From contig ML662442.1 of assembly GCA_007570785.1 (NCBI GenBank), forward strand, positions 33,837,909 to 33,901,908: a stretch of 64,000 nt of DNA, given 5' to 3'. Made by a program: the position numbers and the translations under genes. Of this stretch, positions 11,877 through 23,700 are shown one piece after another. The notes under the pieces were generated by a model. It was given only the letters and a program-made list of their open reading frames with translations. It had not been told where the DNA came from and did not search any database. Each line of letters starts with the position of its first letter. The stretch's first letter is position 1. This stretch comes from Antilocapra americana (lineage: Eukaryota > Chordata > Mammalia > Artiodactyla > Antilocapridae).

Positions 11877-12059
11877 GTTTATAAACTTTGCTGTACACCA
11901 GAAACGAATACATTGTAAATTAACTCTACTTCGATTAAAAATTAAAATAAATAAAATTATTTAAAAAGTTACTATAACAAGTTCCTAGACCAATCAAAAT
12001 ATGTAAATATATGTCCAGGCTCTTTTCACATGTTCAAAGGTAGGTTCCATGGATGCCAA

Positions 12060-12480
12060 CAATAATAATTATAACTAGTATTATAACAATAATCCTAATA
12101 CTCCCTTGTATTCACATAGTTCTTCATTGTTTAAAAACTATTCTGGGGACTTACCTAGTGGTTCAATGATTAAGAATCTGCCTTGCAGTGCAAGGGACAC
12201 AGATTCAACCTCTGGTTGGGAAACTAAGGTCCCACATGCCATGGAGCACCTAAGCCCAAGCAACACGACCCCTGAGCCCGTGTGTCACAACGAAGACCCA
12301 AGGCGGCCAAATAAACATTTTTTTAAAAATCCATTCTGTATTAATTTTCTTATTTGAGGTACTCTATATTCATATGAGGAATTACTCTCCAAGTAACACT
12401 GCCCCATTTAACAGACGAGGCAGTTCAGACAGTCGAATGATTTCCCCCAAGTCACATTCATACAGATATACTTATCTGCA
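12060..12480 (-). repeat. Possible MIR split by a CHR SINE
   Basis: Sequence before 12145 (aataataattataac...) and after 12335 (ccatttaacagacgaggcagttcag...tcccccaagtcaca) resembles reverse-complement MIR. It is diverged and only a weak call. Confidence 0.4.
12146..12332 (+). mobile_element. CHR-type SINE
   Basis: ggggacttacctagtggttc head, ggttgggaaactaaggtcccac, then cacctaagcccaagcaacacgac and cgaagacccaaggcggccaaat: CHR-2-like body. Confidence 0.85.
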
Positions 12481-12794
12481 AGACAAACATAGCCCCTGCT
12501 CTCACGACACTGTTCTAATGAGAAGTTCAGAGAAGCTGTAGACAACTTCAGTATGGTGAGTGTTGAGCTAAAAGGGCACAAGCCACAACCACCAAGTGAG
12601 GGGCAGAAAAAACAGACTGGAGGTTCAGGAAGAAGTCAAGTCAAGGAAGTCTTCCACAAGTAAACAAAGTCTCATCTCAGTTTCCACTCTCCTGCCTCTG
12701 AGAATATTAGTTTCTACTAAATTAATTTATTTTGTTCTCAGAATGTACCAAGTTGATTTTGGGCTTGATAGTGTAAAAGCTGTAATTTTTAACC

Positions 12795-12965
12795 TCTAAA
12801 GTCAAAGTTTCTCACTCTGATTCTTGTACCAACTGAGTCCCTTACCTGGGTGCTTGCTAAAAACATGGACTTAGGTAGAGGGGGATGGAGGCTACCTTGG
12901 ATTTATTTTTTCTAAATTTCTTGGGGGTGCGGTCCAGGAAAATTGCTGCTTTAAGTATGAACTAC
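12795..12965 (+). repeat. Possible MER5-type relic
   Basis: gtttctcactctgattcttg...acctgggtgcttgctaaaaaca resembles the MER5A left half. Weak. Confidence 0.3.
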
Positions 12966-13117
12966 CTGGAGATTTTGAAGTCAAATATTTAATAGCAAAA
13001 TAAAGAGGATAATTTTGGTACTGGCTCCCAATGATTCCTGCTTCAATAAGGACTTTTTGGTTTTTGATAGGGATGGGAATGTGTATTTGGGGAAAACTGC
13101 AAATGGTAAATGGGCTT

Positions 13118-13273
13118 CCCAGGTGGCTCAATGGTAAAGAATTCGCCTGCCAATGTAGGAGACGGGAGTTCCAACCCTGGATCAGGAAGATTCCCCTTGA
13201 AGAGGAGCCTGGGGGGTGGGGGCCCACAGTCCACAGGATCGCAAAGAGTCAGACAGGACTGAGTGACTGAGTC
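13118..13273 (+). mobile_element. Bov-tA SINE
   Basis: gggcttcccaggtggctcaatgg head, internal deletion of the BovA middle, then the tail gatcgcaaagagtcagacaggactgagtgac. Confidence 0.9.
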
Positions 13274-13919
13274 CACACCTATAAACGGTAAATGGTATAT
13301 ACCAATAAGAGTTTTACCTATGCATTGTCAGCATCCCCCAGCCCCACCCCAGTCACCTACAAGGTGGGTGGCTTAGAGTAGGTAAAGGCTCCATGTTTGA
13401 TGACTTGTTGAACACAGGGGCAAAAGTATTTATAACTTCCCAAAGTTCTGAAAGTCCTTTCTTTTAACTTTATGCTGAGATCTTTATGCTGCCCAGCCAG
13501 GAGAAGCAGTCATAATGGAGTAGCTAGGATGTGTGGACTTTGGAGAAAGGCTGAAATCAAACCCCAGACCATCAACCTTGGAGGGGACCAAGTGCGTTAA
13601 TCTCTACATTTATAAAGAACTAGAAACAATACTTACGTCCCAGCTTACTCCCAGTTGGGAGTCTCAATTGAGTTAACACATATCTATTATAGATATCAAT
13701 GAAATACATCATAAATGCAAAGACTTAGAACCCGAGCACATAAGTGCATGTCATAACTGCCTATTTAAAGTCAGGCAGTACTCTCTGCTCTTTAATGTTT
13801 GCAATAGGTCCCCTTAACAGGGGAGACCTCCTCCGAGGTCAAAATCTCCTCCGAGCGATTTTCAGCAGAAAATGAAAAAAAAAAATAAATGAAAAATGCA
13901 CGACTTCCCAGTACAGGCA
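13274..13919. other. Sequence just upstream of the CpG island
   Basis: No repeat recognised. At 13806-13855 there are short dyads: ccccttaacagggg, then gacctcctccgaggtc, plus a direct repeat ctcctccgag at 13828-13837 and 13846-13855. Confidence 0.5.
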
Positions 13920-13993
13920 TCGTGGGTTGCAGCTCGGCGGGCTCGAGAAGGTCGAAGAGGTGGGACCGTGGTCTCTCCGCGCCCGGCTCGGAG

Positions 13994-14008
13994 CACGTGG
14001 CCCGCCCC
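13994..14008. promoter_or_regulatory. E-box plus GC box
   Basis: CACGTG (13994-13999) followed after one base by cccgcccc (14001-14008), the complement of an Sp1/KLF core. The motifs are exact; occupancy is inferred. Confidence 0.45.
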
Positions 14009-14579
14009 GGCGGGAGCTTCGCGACAGAGGGGGAGGGGAGCGGCGTGGGACTTCGCGGAGGGGGTCCCGGCGGCCCGGGCTACGGTTGGGCAGGCGCCGA
14101 CTGCGCAGGCTCGGGGTAGGCGCAACCACTGCGCGAAGAGCCGGAGGGGAGGAGCGTTCCCCCGGCTCCGCGCTCCCTTTGCCTACCTAACCGCCCCGTA
14201 AAGCCAAAGCCTGCTCTGCTTTTAAAAACATCCTTTGACGACTGCACTGGCTCGCCGTCCTGTGCAAGTTGCTCACACGCAAGCCTCCTTTCCCAACCGA
14301 AGAAGCCTCTTGCCCCGGCTCCCCCGGGCCGTCGCGGTGGACGCGCCCCACCGCCCCTCGGCCCCCGGAGGTGGTTCGGCGCCCCCTCCCCCTCCGCAGT
14401 GTCGCGAGTTGGCGCCGCCGCCGCCCCGTGGTCCGCGCTCTCGGCCCCGCGGCCGGGCGGTACCCAGCCCTCCCGGCACCCCCTCCTCTCCTCCCTGCGG
14501 CCTGCCCTTCCCCGCGGGACTGCCGCCCTCCGCCTTCGTCCCAGCCCGCGTCTCTCCCCGCCGGAGCCGCGGAGGCAGC

Positions 14580-14581
<2 letters not shown>

Positions 14582-14614
<33 letters not shown>
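14582..14614 (+). repeat. (CAG)11 trinucleotide tract in the HDAC2 5' leader
   Basis: Eleven uninterrupted CAG units 40 bp upstream of the HDAC2 ATG. The tract lies in the same frame as the coding sequence, so it reads as Gln in the open upstream frame. It is likely length-polymorphic. Confidence 0.95.
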
Positions 14615-14617
<3 letters not shown>

Positions 14618-14653
14618 GAGGGGGAGCCGGAGGCGGCGGCGGCCGGGGAGCCC

Positions 14654-14705
14654 ATGGCGTACAGTCAGGGAGGCGGCAAGAAGAAAGTCTGCTACTACTA
14701 CGATG
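14654..14705 (+). CDS. HDAC2: HDAC2 coding exon 1
   Basis: Codons 1-17 plus one base. The exon ends in GAT G before a GTGAGC donor. The ATG lies in the sequence gagcccATGG, which has G at +4 but C at -3, so the Kozak context is only partial. This ATG is chosen because it begins the conserved [11 protein letters not shown] start of HDAC2. The same frame is open further upstream but no in-frame ATG was found there. Confidence 0.97.
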
Positions 14706-17700
14706 GTGAGCCGCCGGGCAGGCGCGAGGGTGGGCGGCCCGGGGCCGCGTCGGCTCTGCGGCCGCCGTCGCGAGTGGTCGCGCCGGGAGCTGGGGGTCAG
14801 GAGGAGGGACCGACGTGCGGCCGCATCTTAACCCATTCCCGACCCGACGCCGCCCGGCAGCGCCCGCGGGGAGCTCGGCGGACGCCCCGCTCTTCCCTCC
14901 GGCCGCTCTCGCTCCCGCACGGCGCTCCGTCGCCGGCCTACCCTGGCTTGGCGCTGGTGCGAAGGGGACGGCCCTCCCTCGCGCCTCTCCCGCCCGCCGC
15001 TCGTGGGAGGGAGGTTTGGGGGGTCCCCGGCTCCGGCCGCCTGCACCCGATTTCTCCCCGCGGGCCCAGGCTGCACACAAAGCCCCACGGCCCCGAGAGC
15101 TCCGCCCCTCCAGCCCCCATCCCTCTCCTCCCCGCCTCTCCTCCCTTCTGGCCCGAGCGTCTCCTCCTCCTCGCTGCCGCCGGTCTCTCCCCGGACCCCT
15201 CGACCGGGTCGGGTGCTGAAGAGTAGCCCCCGAGGGTGGGGGCCCACGTCCGCCTTGAGGCTCGTTCGCACCCCTGTTTTGCGTCGGCTCCATCCCTCCC
15301 CTTTGTTTGCCGGGTTCTCTGAGCGCCACTTTCTCTGCATTCAAATGAAAGGGCTTCACTTCCTCAATAAAAATGAGGGTTTTCGAGTGTGAGGTAGTCA
15401 GTCTTCACGGGAAATGCGACGGTGGTGGGGCAGCGTGCCGTCGCTGTTGCTGCTTGTGTTGTAGATCAGCCTTGATGGGTCCTGGCTTGCCTCTCTGAGC
15501 GGCGGTTACCACCCACTTCTTTGTTGCTCTTTGTTCGATCAGGAAATACACCCTGCTTTGGAGGTGTGGGACCGATAGCTTTGGCATCAGACTTGCGAAA
15601 GCCTGATGGGAGTGGTGGGAGTCCTGGTGTGGGAAAACTTTGAGGAGTAGGGCAGAAAATACTAAATAATCAGATAAGCTTGAGCTCCTGGAACAGTCAA
15701 TTATAAATATCGAATAATTTTCGTTTTAAGAGGTTCTGATCTCATTTGCGATTTGAGCAGTCAGTCTTTTTGAATCCCGTTTCTTGTGCTAGTCTAAATT
15801 ACACTAAAAGAAGTGGTTACCTTTTTTATAGTTTGCACGAAGACGTTAACTTGGTAAATAGTTCCTAGTTAGGTTACTCTCCAGAGAAGAAATTCTAAAA
15901 TTAACAAAGAAGCTAGGTTCAAGGACCTGAAAGTCCCATCTGATTTGTGTGAAGCAATAAAAATTTTGGAAGCTGTTTCCTACATTCAATGTATCATAAA
16001 CCATAAACTCTTAGACTGATGGAAAGATTTTAGAGGACTAGGTCAGAATAAACCTAGACTTTTAATTTTGAGATGGCCATATCATGTCTCTTCAGTTAGC
16101 AAGCATGAATCATTTTCATGCCTCTTTATATAAAATAACCACCTGTGTCATTTGTGGAAAAATCTGAAATCTTACAGAAGAAATCTAAGTGTTAAATATT
16201 AACAGCCATGTTTGTTAAATATTTTTTGAGAAGACTGCTTGTATATGTGATGCAAATTGATTTGAAATTATGCCATCATGGAGGGGTGGAGATGGGAGTA
16301 GATTTTAATTTTAATGTAAATTACTGAAGTTTCTTAGAGTTAATTTTTTTAGAGTTCATGCATATTTTGGGTCACTGGCCTTCACTTGGGTTCCATGACC
16401 AAATTGAAAAGTAAATAACCACGTGTGTAAGTTAATTTTTAAAATGATATTGTTTCTAAGGTTTAGAGATGTGTTATCAGGGCTCGGGGTAGAGAAGTCT
16501 TAAAGGTTGGGGTAACTGGCGCTAAGGCTCAGCCTGCAGCTCTTGGTTGCTGTTGACAGTGGTAGGCTGATGAAGTGAGCTGCTTGAAACTTCTTGTCAC
16601 CAGGCTTGAACTGCAGAACCAGAAGGAACACTTAAGTAGCAGTTTTATCAACAGCTATTTTATTCCTGGGCTCATTTGCAGTGAGCCTTGGTTGAGGGAA
16701 TGGGAGCAAGTACTGATCCCAAGGGCAGGATGCAGACTTGATAGGAAGAGTAATCTTGGTGACTTAGTCAATACTTTATAGTGGACCATTCAGCTACTTC
16801 ATCTGATGTCCAAGAGCAGGTGTATAATTGAGTGTTTAGATGTTTCTGGTTAGGTTATCTCTGTCTTTTGTCTATGGCTCTTCCTTGACTGATTTTTAGA
16901 ATGGAATATGTAATTGCTTATATTTGGAATGTGCTTTGAGTTCTTTTTGTGGGGGTGGGCTAATAAAATCCTTTTGCACAGGTTATTAAATTGAATCGAT
17001 ATCAGTATGCTAATTCTTTGTAGGTGATAGTATGTTAAGCTGTGTATAGTTAATTCCAAAAGCTTAGATTTTCATCACCAGAAAAACCCTATCTTGTCAG
17101 CTTATAAAGATAGTGATAGTAGTTTTTTTCTCTTTTCAATTGTGAGGAAAGAGCTTGTGCATCAGAGAGCTGACTCTAAGATAGACAAACATCCAGTATT
17201 CCTTGCCGAGTAAGTCCCCTGGACAGAGGAACCTGGCAGGCTACAGTCCATGGGGTCCCTCGGACATGACTTTGTAACTAAACAACAACATCAGTGTCAA
17301 AAATAGTAGTGTCAATGTCAATAATCTGTGAAACTAGAATAGCTGCTTTTAACTTGTTGTAAAGGGAGTCGAAGGAAGAAAAATGAAGAGGGAAGCAGTG
17401 AGGTGTAGCAAATTCTGTAACCATAGGGATCCTACCTTTAGGCTTACTGGAACCGTTAGGCCTACTCTTAGTGACATGGAGAGAATGTCTAGCAAATGAA
17501 AGGGACTTCTAAAGACATATGTTCTTTTCTCTGTTCACATTACAGTCCTCGATATCATACCCTTTAGATCACTGGAATGACAGTTTCAAGACATTGATGG
17601 ATGAGCTGTCCTTAGATCTTCGAGGAAAAATAAGAGAAGTTTTGGGGCTTTCGAGCTGGCTCATGGGTAAAAAATCCGCCTGCAATGCGGATGGGGGGGG

Positions 17701-20700
17701 AAGATGCCCTGGAGAATGAAAAAGCAACCCAATCCAGTATTCTTGACTGGCGAACCCATGGACAGAGGAGCCTGGCAGGCTGCAGTCCATAGGGTTGCCA
17801 AAAGTCAGACATGACTGAAGCAACTTTGCAGGCACAAGAGAAATTTTTACTTTTGCAGCTTTTGACTCATGACTCGCTTCCAAAATCTTGTAAATCTTGA
17901 TCATCTAGTATATACTGCAAGATTGTTGATAATCTATAAAACGATATAGTTATATCCCTTCTGGCTTTAAAATAATGTGATTTCTGGAAATTCCCTGATA
18001 GTCAAGTGGTCGTGGTTTTGAGCTTCCCCTGCAGGGGCATGGGTTCAGTCCCTGGTCAGGGAACTAAGATCCCACATGCCACGTGGCAAAAGAGAAAAAG
18101 ATAAAATGATGTGATTTCTCTACTTAAATATAATTAGGAAACCAAGCTGTATTAGGCTCTGATTAAATACGTACATTAGTAATACTTGATCAAGAAATAT
18201 TAACTGTAGTTTGTTTTAAATTAGCTTGAGGCCAATCACCTTTAGTGTCTGTTTTATGGTATATACAATATATTAATAATAAGGTTGTATATCACAGTTT
18301 ATATGATTATATGCATTGCTCTATGTTGTATTTTTCCCTTCTCTGATAGGATTCATCATACTATTTGGAGAACAGTGATTCAGGGAAAAGCACTCAACAC
18401 TGTAGAAAGATCGACTATAAAAGTTACCAATATCATGTCTCCTAGTATACACCGAGTCTACTGTAGCACATTATAAGAATTCTACTTGGCAGTCAACTAT
18501 TGGCAGGTTTTCTTAGATTTTATTTATAACAACGATGCCAGAGCCTTTTGCTGCTGCTCCTTAGTCACTCAGCCATGTCTGACTCTGTGCAACCCTATGG
18601 ACTGCAGCCTGCCACACTCTGTCCATGGGATTCTCTAGGCAGGAGTATTGGAGTGGGTTACTGTGCCCTCCTCCAAGGGATCTTCCTAACCCAGGGATCA
18701 AACCTGGGTCTCCTGCATTGCAGGCAGATTCTTTACCACTGAGCCACCAGGGAAGCCCAAGCCTTTTGCTAGGTAGTCTTCCTAATTTTTGTCTTTCTCC
18801 CTACTGTGATATAAACTTCATGAGGGTAAAATCTGTTTTACTGATGTCTATACTTCCACCAGCCTAAATAAAGATAAAGGTTTTTTTGCATTATTGATGA
18901 ATAAACGATAAATACCTTGTATTTTTACAGCTGGAACCCTTTTATATAATATTTTAATTCTTAGCAGCCACTCAAGTTACAGACAGGCAGGTTGAGTGGC
19001 GTTTTATTTATTTTCTCCATGAAAATAGATTTGTGTACCTGACTCAGCTCACCATCTATCCTTTTCTACATAGTGTAGTTTTAATGTTCAAGGAGAGAGC
19101 AACACCTGGTACCTAAAAAATTTTTCTTTTTTCCTTTGGTGACATAAGTGTGGAACTATTGCCACTGCTACTGTAAAAAAAGAAAAAGGTTTCTCTGCTA
19201 CAAAAAAAAAAAAAAGTATTAGTAATTATTTCTTTCCCTTAACAAAAACTTGAAATGCTTGTGTTGACAAATCCTTAAAGGAAACTATTGCAGCTGAGGA
19301 GAAAGGTTAATTATCTCTTCGGAAATGATAATAGCATTGAAACTTGGATGAGATCAGATTTAAAGTTCAAGTGTAGTTTAGTTCAGTTTAGTCGCTCAGT
19401 CGTGTCTGACTCTTTTCGACCCCATGAACCGCAGCACGCCAGGCCTCCCTGTCCATCAACACCTGGAGTCCACCAAACCCATGTTCATTGAGTCTGTGAT
19501 GCCATCTAACCATCTCATCCTCTCTCATCCCCTTCTCCTGCCCTCAATCTTTCCCAGCATCAGGGTCTTTTCCAGTGAGTCAGCTCTTCATATCAGGTGG
19601 CCAAAATAATGGAGTTTCAGCTTCAACATCAGTCCTTCCAGTGAACACCTAGGACTGATCTCCTTTAGGATGGACTGGTTGAATCTCCTTGCAGTCCAAG
19701 GGACTCTCAAGAGTCTTCTCCGACACCACAGTTCAAAAGCATCAATTCTTCGGCACTCAGCTTTCTTTACCGTCCAACTCTCACATCCATACATGACTAC
19801 TGGAAAAACCATAACCTTGACTAGACAGACCTTTGTTGGCAAAGTAATGTCTCTGCTTTTCAATATGCTGTCTAGGTTGGTCATACCTTTCCTTCCAAGG
19901 AGTAAGTGTCTTTTAATTTCATGGTTGCAGTCACCATCTGCAGTGATTTTGGAGTGCCCCCCCCGCCCCCCTAATGTAGTGAAATCAAGTGTAGGGGTGA
20001 TGTCAATTTTGAGTTGAGAAATATAAATTGGAGTTAAAGTCCTTAGTCTGTGTTGCATAGACAAAAGATTGAAATACTAAAAAGAAAATGTAAGACTGTG
20101 TTAGAAATAAGTACTGGAGAGGGTGGGGATAAAAGGGAGTCCTCCTACACCATTGATTGAAATCTAAATTGATACAGCCACTATGGAGAACAGTATTGAG
20201 GTTCCTTAAAAATCTAAAAATGGAGCTATTGTATGATCCAGCAGTCCACTCCTAGGCATTTATCTGGAAAAGATTCCCTAGAGGAGGAAATGGCACCCAA
20301 CTCTGGTTTCTTGCCAGGAGAATCCCATGGACAGAGGAGCCTGGCAGGCTACAGTCCATAGTGATACAAAGAGTCAGACATGAATGAGCAGAGAGGCATA
20401 TATCTGAAGAAAACTGACTTGAAAAGGTACGTGTTCCTCAGTGTTTATTGCAGCACTGTTTACAGTCATTAAGACATAGAAGCAGCCTAACTGTCCATCA
20501 ACAAAGGAATGATTAAAGAAGATGCAATATATACACACACACACACAGTAATAATGGAATATTACTCAATCATATAAAGAATGAAATAATGCCATTTGCA
20601 GCAACATGGATAGACTTCGAGATTATGCTAAGTGAAAGGTAAGCCAGAGAAAGATAATATATGATACCATTTGTATGTGGAATCTGAAAAAATAATACAA

Positions 20701-23700
20701 ATGAATTTATGTACAAAACAGACTCAGACTTGGGAAACAAATTTAAGGCTACCAGAGGGGAAAGGTGAGAGGGAAGGATAGATTAGAAGTTTGTGATTAA
20801 CATATACAAACTATTATATATAAAGTAGATAATCTGTATAATACTATATAGCACAGGGAACTCTACTCAGTATCTTGTAATAACCTATATGGGAAAAGAG
20901 TCTGAAAAAGAATAGATACATATTTGTAAGTATACTTGAATCACTTCCATACACTTTAAACTAACACGACATTGTAAATCAACTATAGTCCAATATAAAA
21001 AATTTTTGTTAATTAAAAATGTTTTTAAGGAGGAAAAGATAGTAAGTGAGGGGACCTTGGTAGGGTAAATTGAGACAAAGGAAGCCCTGAAGGCATAGAT
21101 TGGGCCAACCTCCTCAAAAGAGTTTTCTTCCATAAAACACTGCAGACTTCAAAGGCTGGATAGTTAGAAAAGACCTGGTGTGCTTAACAGAGAGGAAGCT
21201 AAGGGGAAGACTTGGGGAAACTGTAGGGCCAGGCCAGGCAGTAAAGGGCCAGACCACACAAGACTTTGCGGTTAGAGATTTGGACTTTATTCAGGAAGCA
21301 GAAAGCCACTGAAGTTTTCTTAAATGTCTGGAAAGTGGAGAAAGGATGGGAAAGAGTGATAGAATGTAAGACTGAAAGTAAGAATTGAGTATATATTGGT
21401 CCACATACAAAGTAATGAATGCAACTGATAGACTTGGACATATTTAAGAGAGGTTTTAGGAGTAAAACTGATAGAATTTGTTGATTGGATTAGAAATGGA
21501 GTTGGGACTTTGTGATCACTAAACAAAAGTTGGCTCCTAAATTTTTGAATTTTGAGCAGTCAGGCGCCTTATTCCTGAAAGAAGAGGATTGAGAGCAGCA
21601 CTGTTGATTCACTGACTTAATCAAGCTCCCGCCTGGCGCGCAGTAGGCTCTTGATGTGTTAGATGAGTGAGTGAACTCAAGAGACTTGATAAACAAAGGC
21701 TGGTGCAAGAGTGGCTGTGGGGCAGTGTGAAATCCAGAAAAGTGGTATCATGGAAACCAAGACTTAGTATTTCAAGAAGTAGCCAGTGTGTTAAAGCCAC
21801 TAGTGGTCTGTCTAGTCTGTGGAAGACAGAAATAATACAGGAGCTCTGTTTTTTCTTCAATCATTTTTTAGTCAACTTTTCTTTAGGCATAAAGGTTAAT
21901 TTCATAGTTCTGAAGTCCAAAATTATCTGAAAAGTGAAAAAAAAATTTACGACTTATTTGGAATCAAAAGCTTAACTTGAATTAATATTTACCATCTTTT
22001 TTATAATCAACTTAATTTGAATATTTATTCAGTTTTGCTGCAGAAATATTAATGTTTGCTTACAGAATGTGGCCCTGACTTAAGGTTGTCACATAATATA
22101 TGGCAGATGTATCATATTACATTTATAAAATCAAGTATATCTAGTCTCGAGAACTTTCAAGAAAAGAGATTATAGACCTTAGTAGCCACTTCTATTCTGG
22201 TAGCTTCTTGAAGAGGGAACAGTTTTGAAAATTTTGCAGGTAATATCTAAATCTTTTTGGTAATTACTTCACATTGACAAAATTTGTTGTATTCAAGGAA
22301 TCACTTCAAGCTGATTTTTCTGGATGCTTATTTCATTGGTAAAACATTTTTTAGTTTATTTTGATGAAAATCAGAGTAACATTTTAAATGCCCAAATTAT
22401 ATTGCCTGCTTGCTCAATTGTGTCTGACTCTTTGCAACCACATGGTCTGTATCCTGCCAGGCTCTTTCCGTGGAGTTTTTCAGACAAAAATATTGGAATT
22501 GGTTGTCATTTCCTACTCTAAGAGATCGTCCCGACTCGGGTTGAACACATGTCTTCTGCACTGGCAGGCGAATTCTTTACCACTGCACCACCTGGGAAGC
22601 CCCCAAATTATGTTACTGACCATTTAAATGAGGTGAATGAAATCCATAGGTTTTTGCAACTAAAGAAAGCTTATTTTATCTTTATGAAAAAGTGGATGTC
22701 TGCAAAGCAGCCATGTAGAGAATTTTGTCACAGGGGATTAAACCGTCCTTTTAGTACTCCCTTACGTTTTGGAAGAATTCTTCATAAACCAAATAGCAGT
22801 TGTCTGTAGCTTGGCTGCCTTTGTGGACGTGTGTCGTTTACATAGTATGAATATTCTTGGTAGAACTGGGCCCCCAAAGTATAGCCAAGAAACTTGTTGA
22901 AAGCTGTGTATATTCATATAAAATTTGAGGACCCTGTTGATAAATAAGTAGTTTTTTTAATGTTCATTTTCTTTAAATGTTTGTATTCCATTTTACGTCC
23001 TTTTCTTGTCAGGCTTCCCCCTACCATTTCTTTCCAGTGACTGTAAGTGCCATTACTTTCCCGGTAGCTACTACGTAAGAAGATTGGCAGAGTTGCTCTG
23101 CCCGAGTTTGAACCTAGCTCTTCTACTTGCTAGCTGTGTGCCTTTCACAATATCACCTGACGTGTTTACATCTCTCCATCTTCACTTTAATAAAATAGGA
23201 ACAGTAGTCATATTAATACCTACGTCATAGGGTTGCTGAAAAGATTAACAGGTAATACATGTGAAGTGCTTAGAACAGTGCTTTCTAGGATGCTCTGAAA
23301 AAATGCTAATTGCTGCTAACATCTTTTTTTTCAAGCACTCTTGCTGAGAAATTGCAGCTATACTTTCCTTCTGTAGATTATTGTTGTCTTTCTTATTAGA
23401 TTTAGTTCAGTTCAGTCCAGTCATGTCCAACTCTTTGCGACCCCATGGACTGCAGCATGCCAGGCCTCCCTGTCCATCACCAACTCCCAGAGTATACTCA
23501 AACTCATGTCCATTGAGTCGTTGATGCAATCCAGCCATCTCATCCTCTGTCGTCCCCGTCTTCTCCCACCTTCAGTCTTTCCCAGCATCAGGGTCTTTTC
23601 AGATGAGTCAGTTCTTCGCATCAGGTGGCCCAAGTATTGGAGTTTCAGCTTCAACATCAGTCCTTCCAATGAATATTCAGGACTGATTTCCTCTAGGATG

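Larger units (their letters stand above)
9056..11951 (+). mobile_element. Ruminant L1 with 5' region but large internal deletion
   Basis: Starts with the L1 5' leader (agatggcagaatagaaagacatggagc) and continues to about 10165. It then jumps directly into the ORF2 C-terminal region (aattaatattgttaaaacggcc...) and runs to the L1 3' end near 11951. ORF1 and most of ORF2, several kb, are missing. A 10-bp taaaattatt occurs at 9045-9054 and 11952-11961, a candidate target duplication in AT-rich DNA. It is interrupted by the nested insertion at 9161-9674. The open frame 10096-10497 is an artefact of the deletion junction. Confidence 0.85.
13920..15310. promoter_or_regulatory. HDAC2: HDAC2 CpG island and promoter
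   Basis: About 1.4 kb of G+C-rich, CpG-dense sequence starts abruptly after AT-rich DNA, spans coding exon 1 and fades inside intron 1. No TATA box is seen. An E-box CACGTG lies at 13994-13999, directly beside a GC-box-like cccgcccc at 14001-14008; further GC-rich boxes occur to about 14200. This is the usual TATA-less, Sp1-type housekeeping promoter. The transcription start cannot be placed from sequence alone; a start between about 14100 and 14450 is likely. Confidence 0.85.

Noticed and set aside
14187..15359. 390-codon minus-strand open frame over the CpG island, and other long frames there on both strands
   Set aside because: High G+C removes stop codons. Composition is Arg/Pro/Gly/Ala-rich with no domain, and the + strand holds the real HDAC2 exon 1.
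19588..20064. 158-codon minus-strand frame as a gene
   Set aside because: It is the BovB C-terminal region in a 5'-truncated copy.
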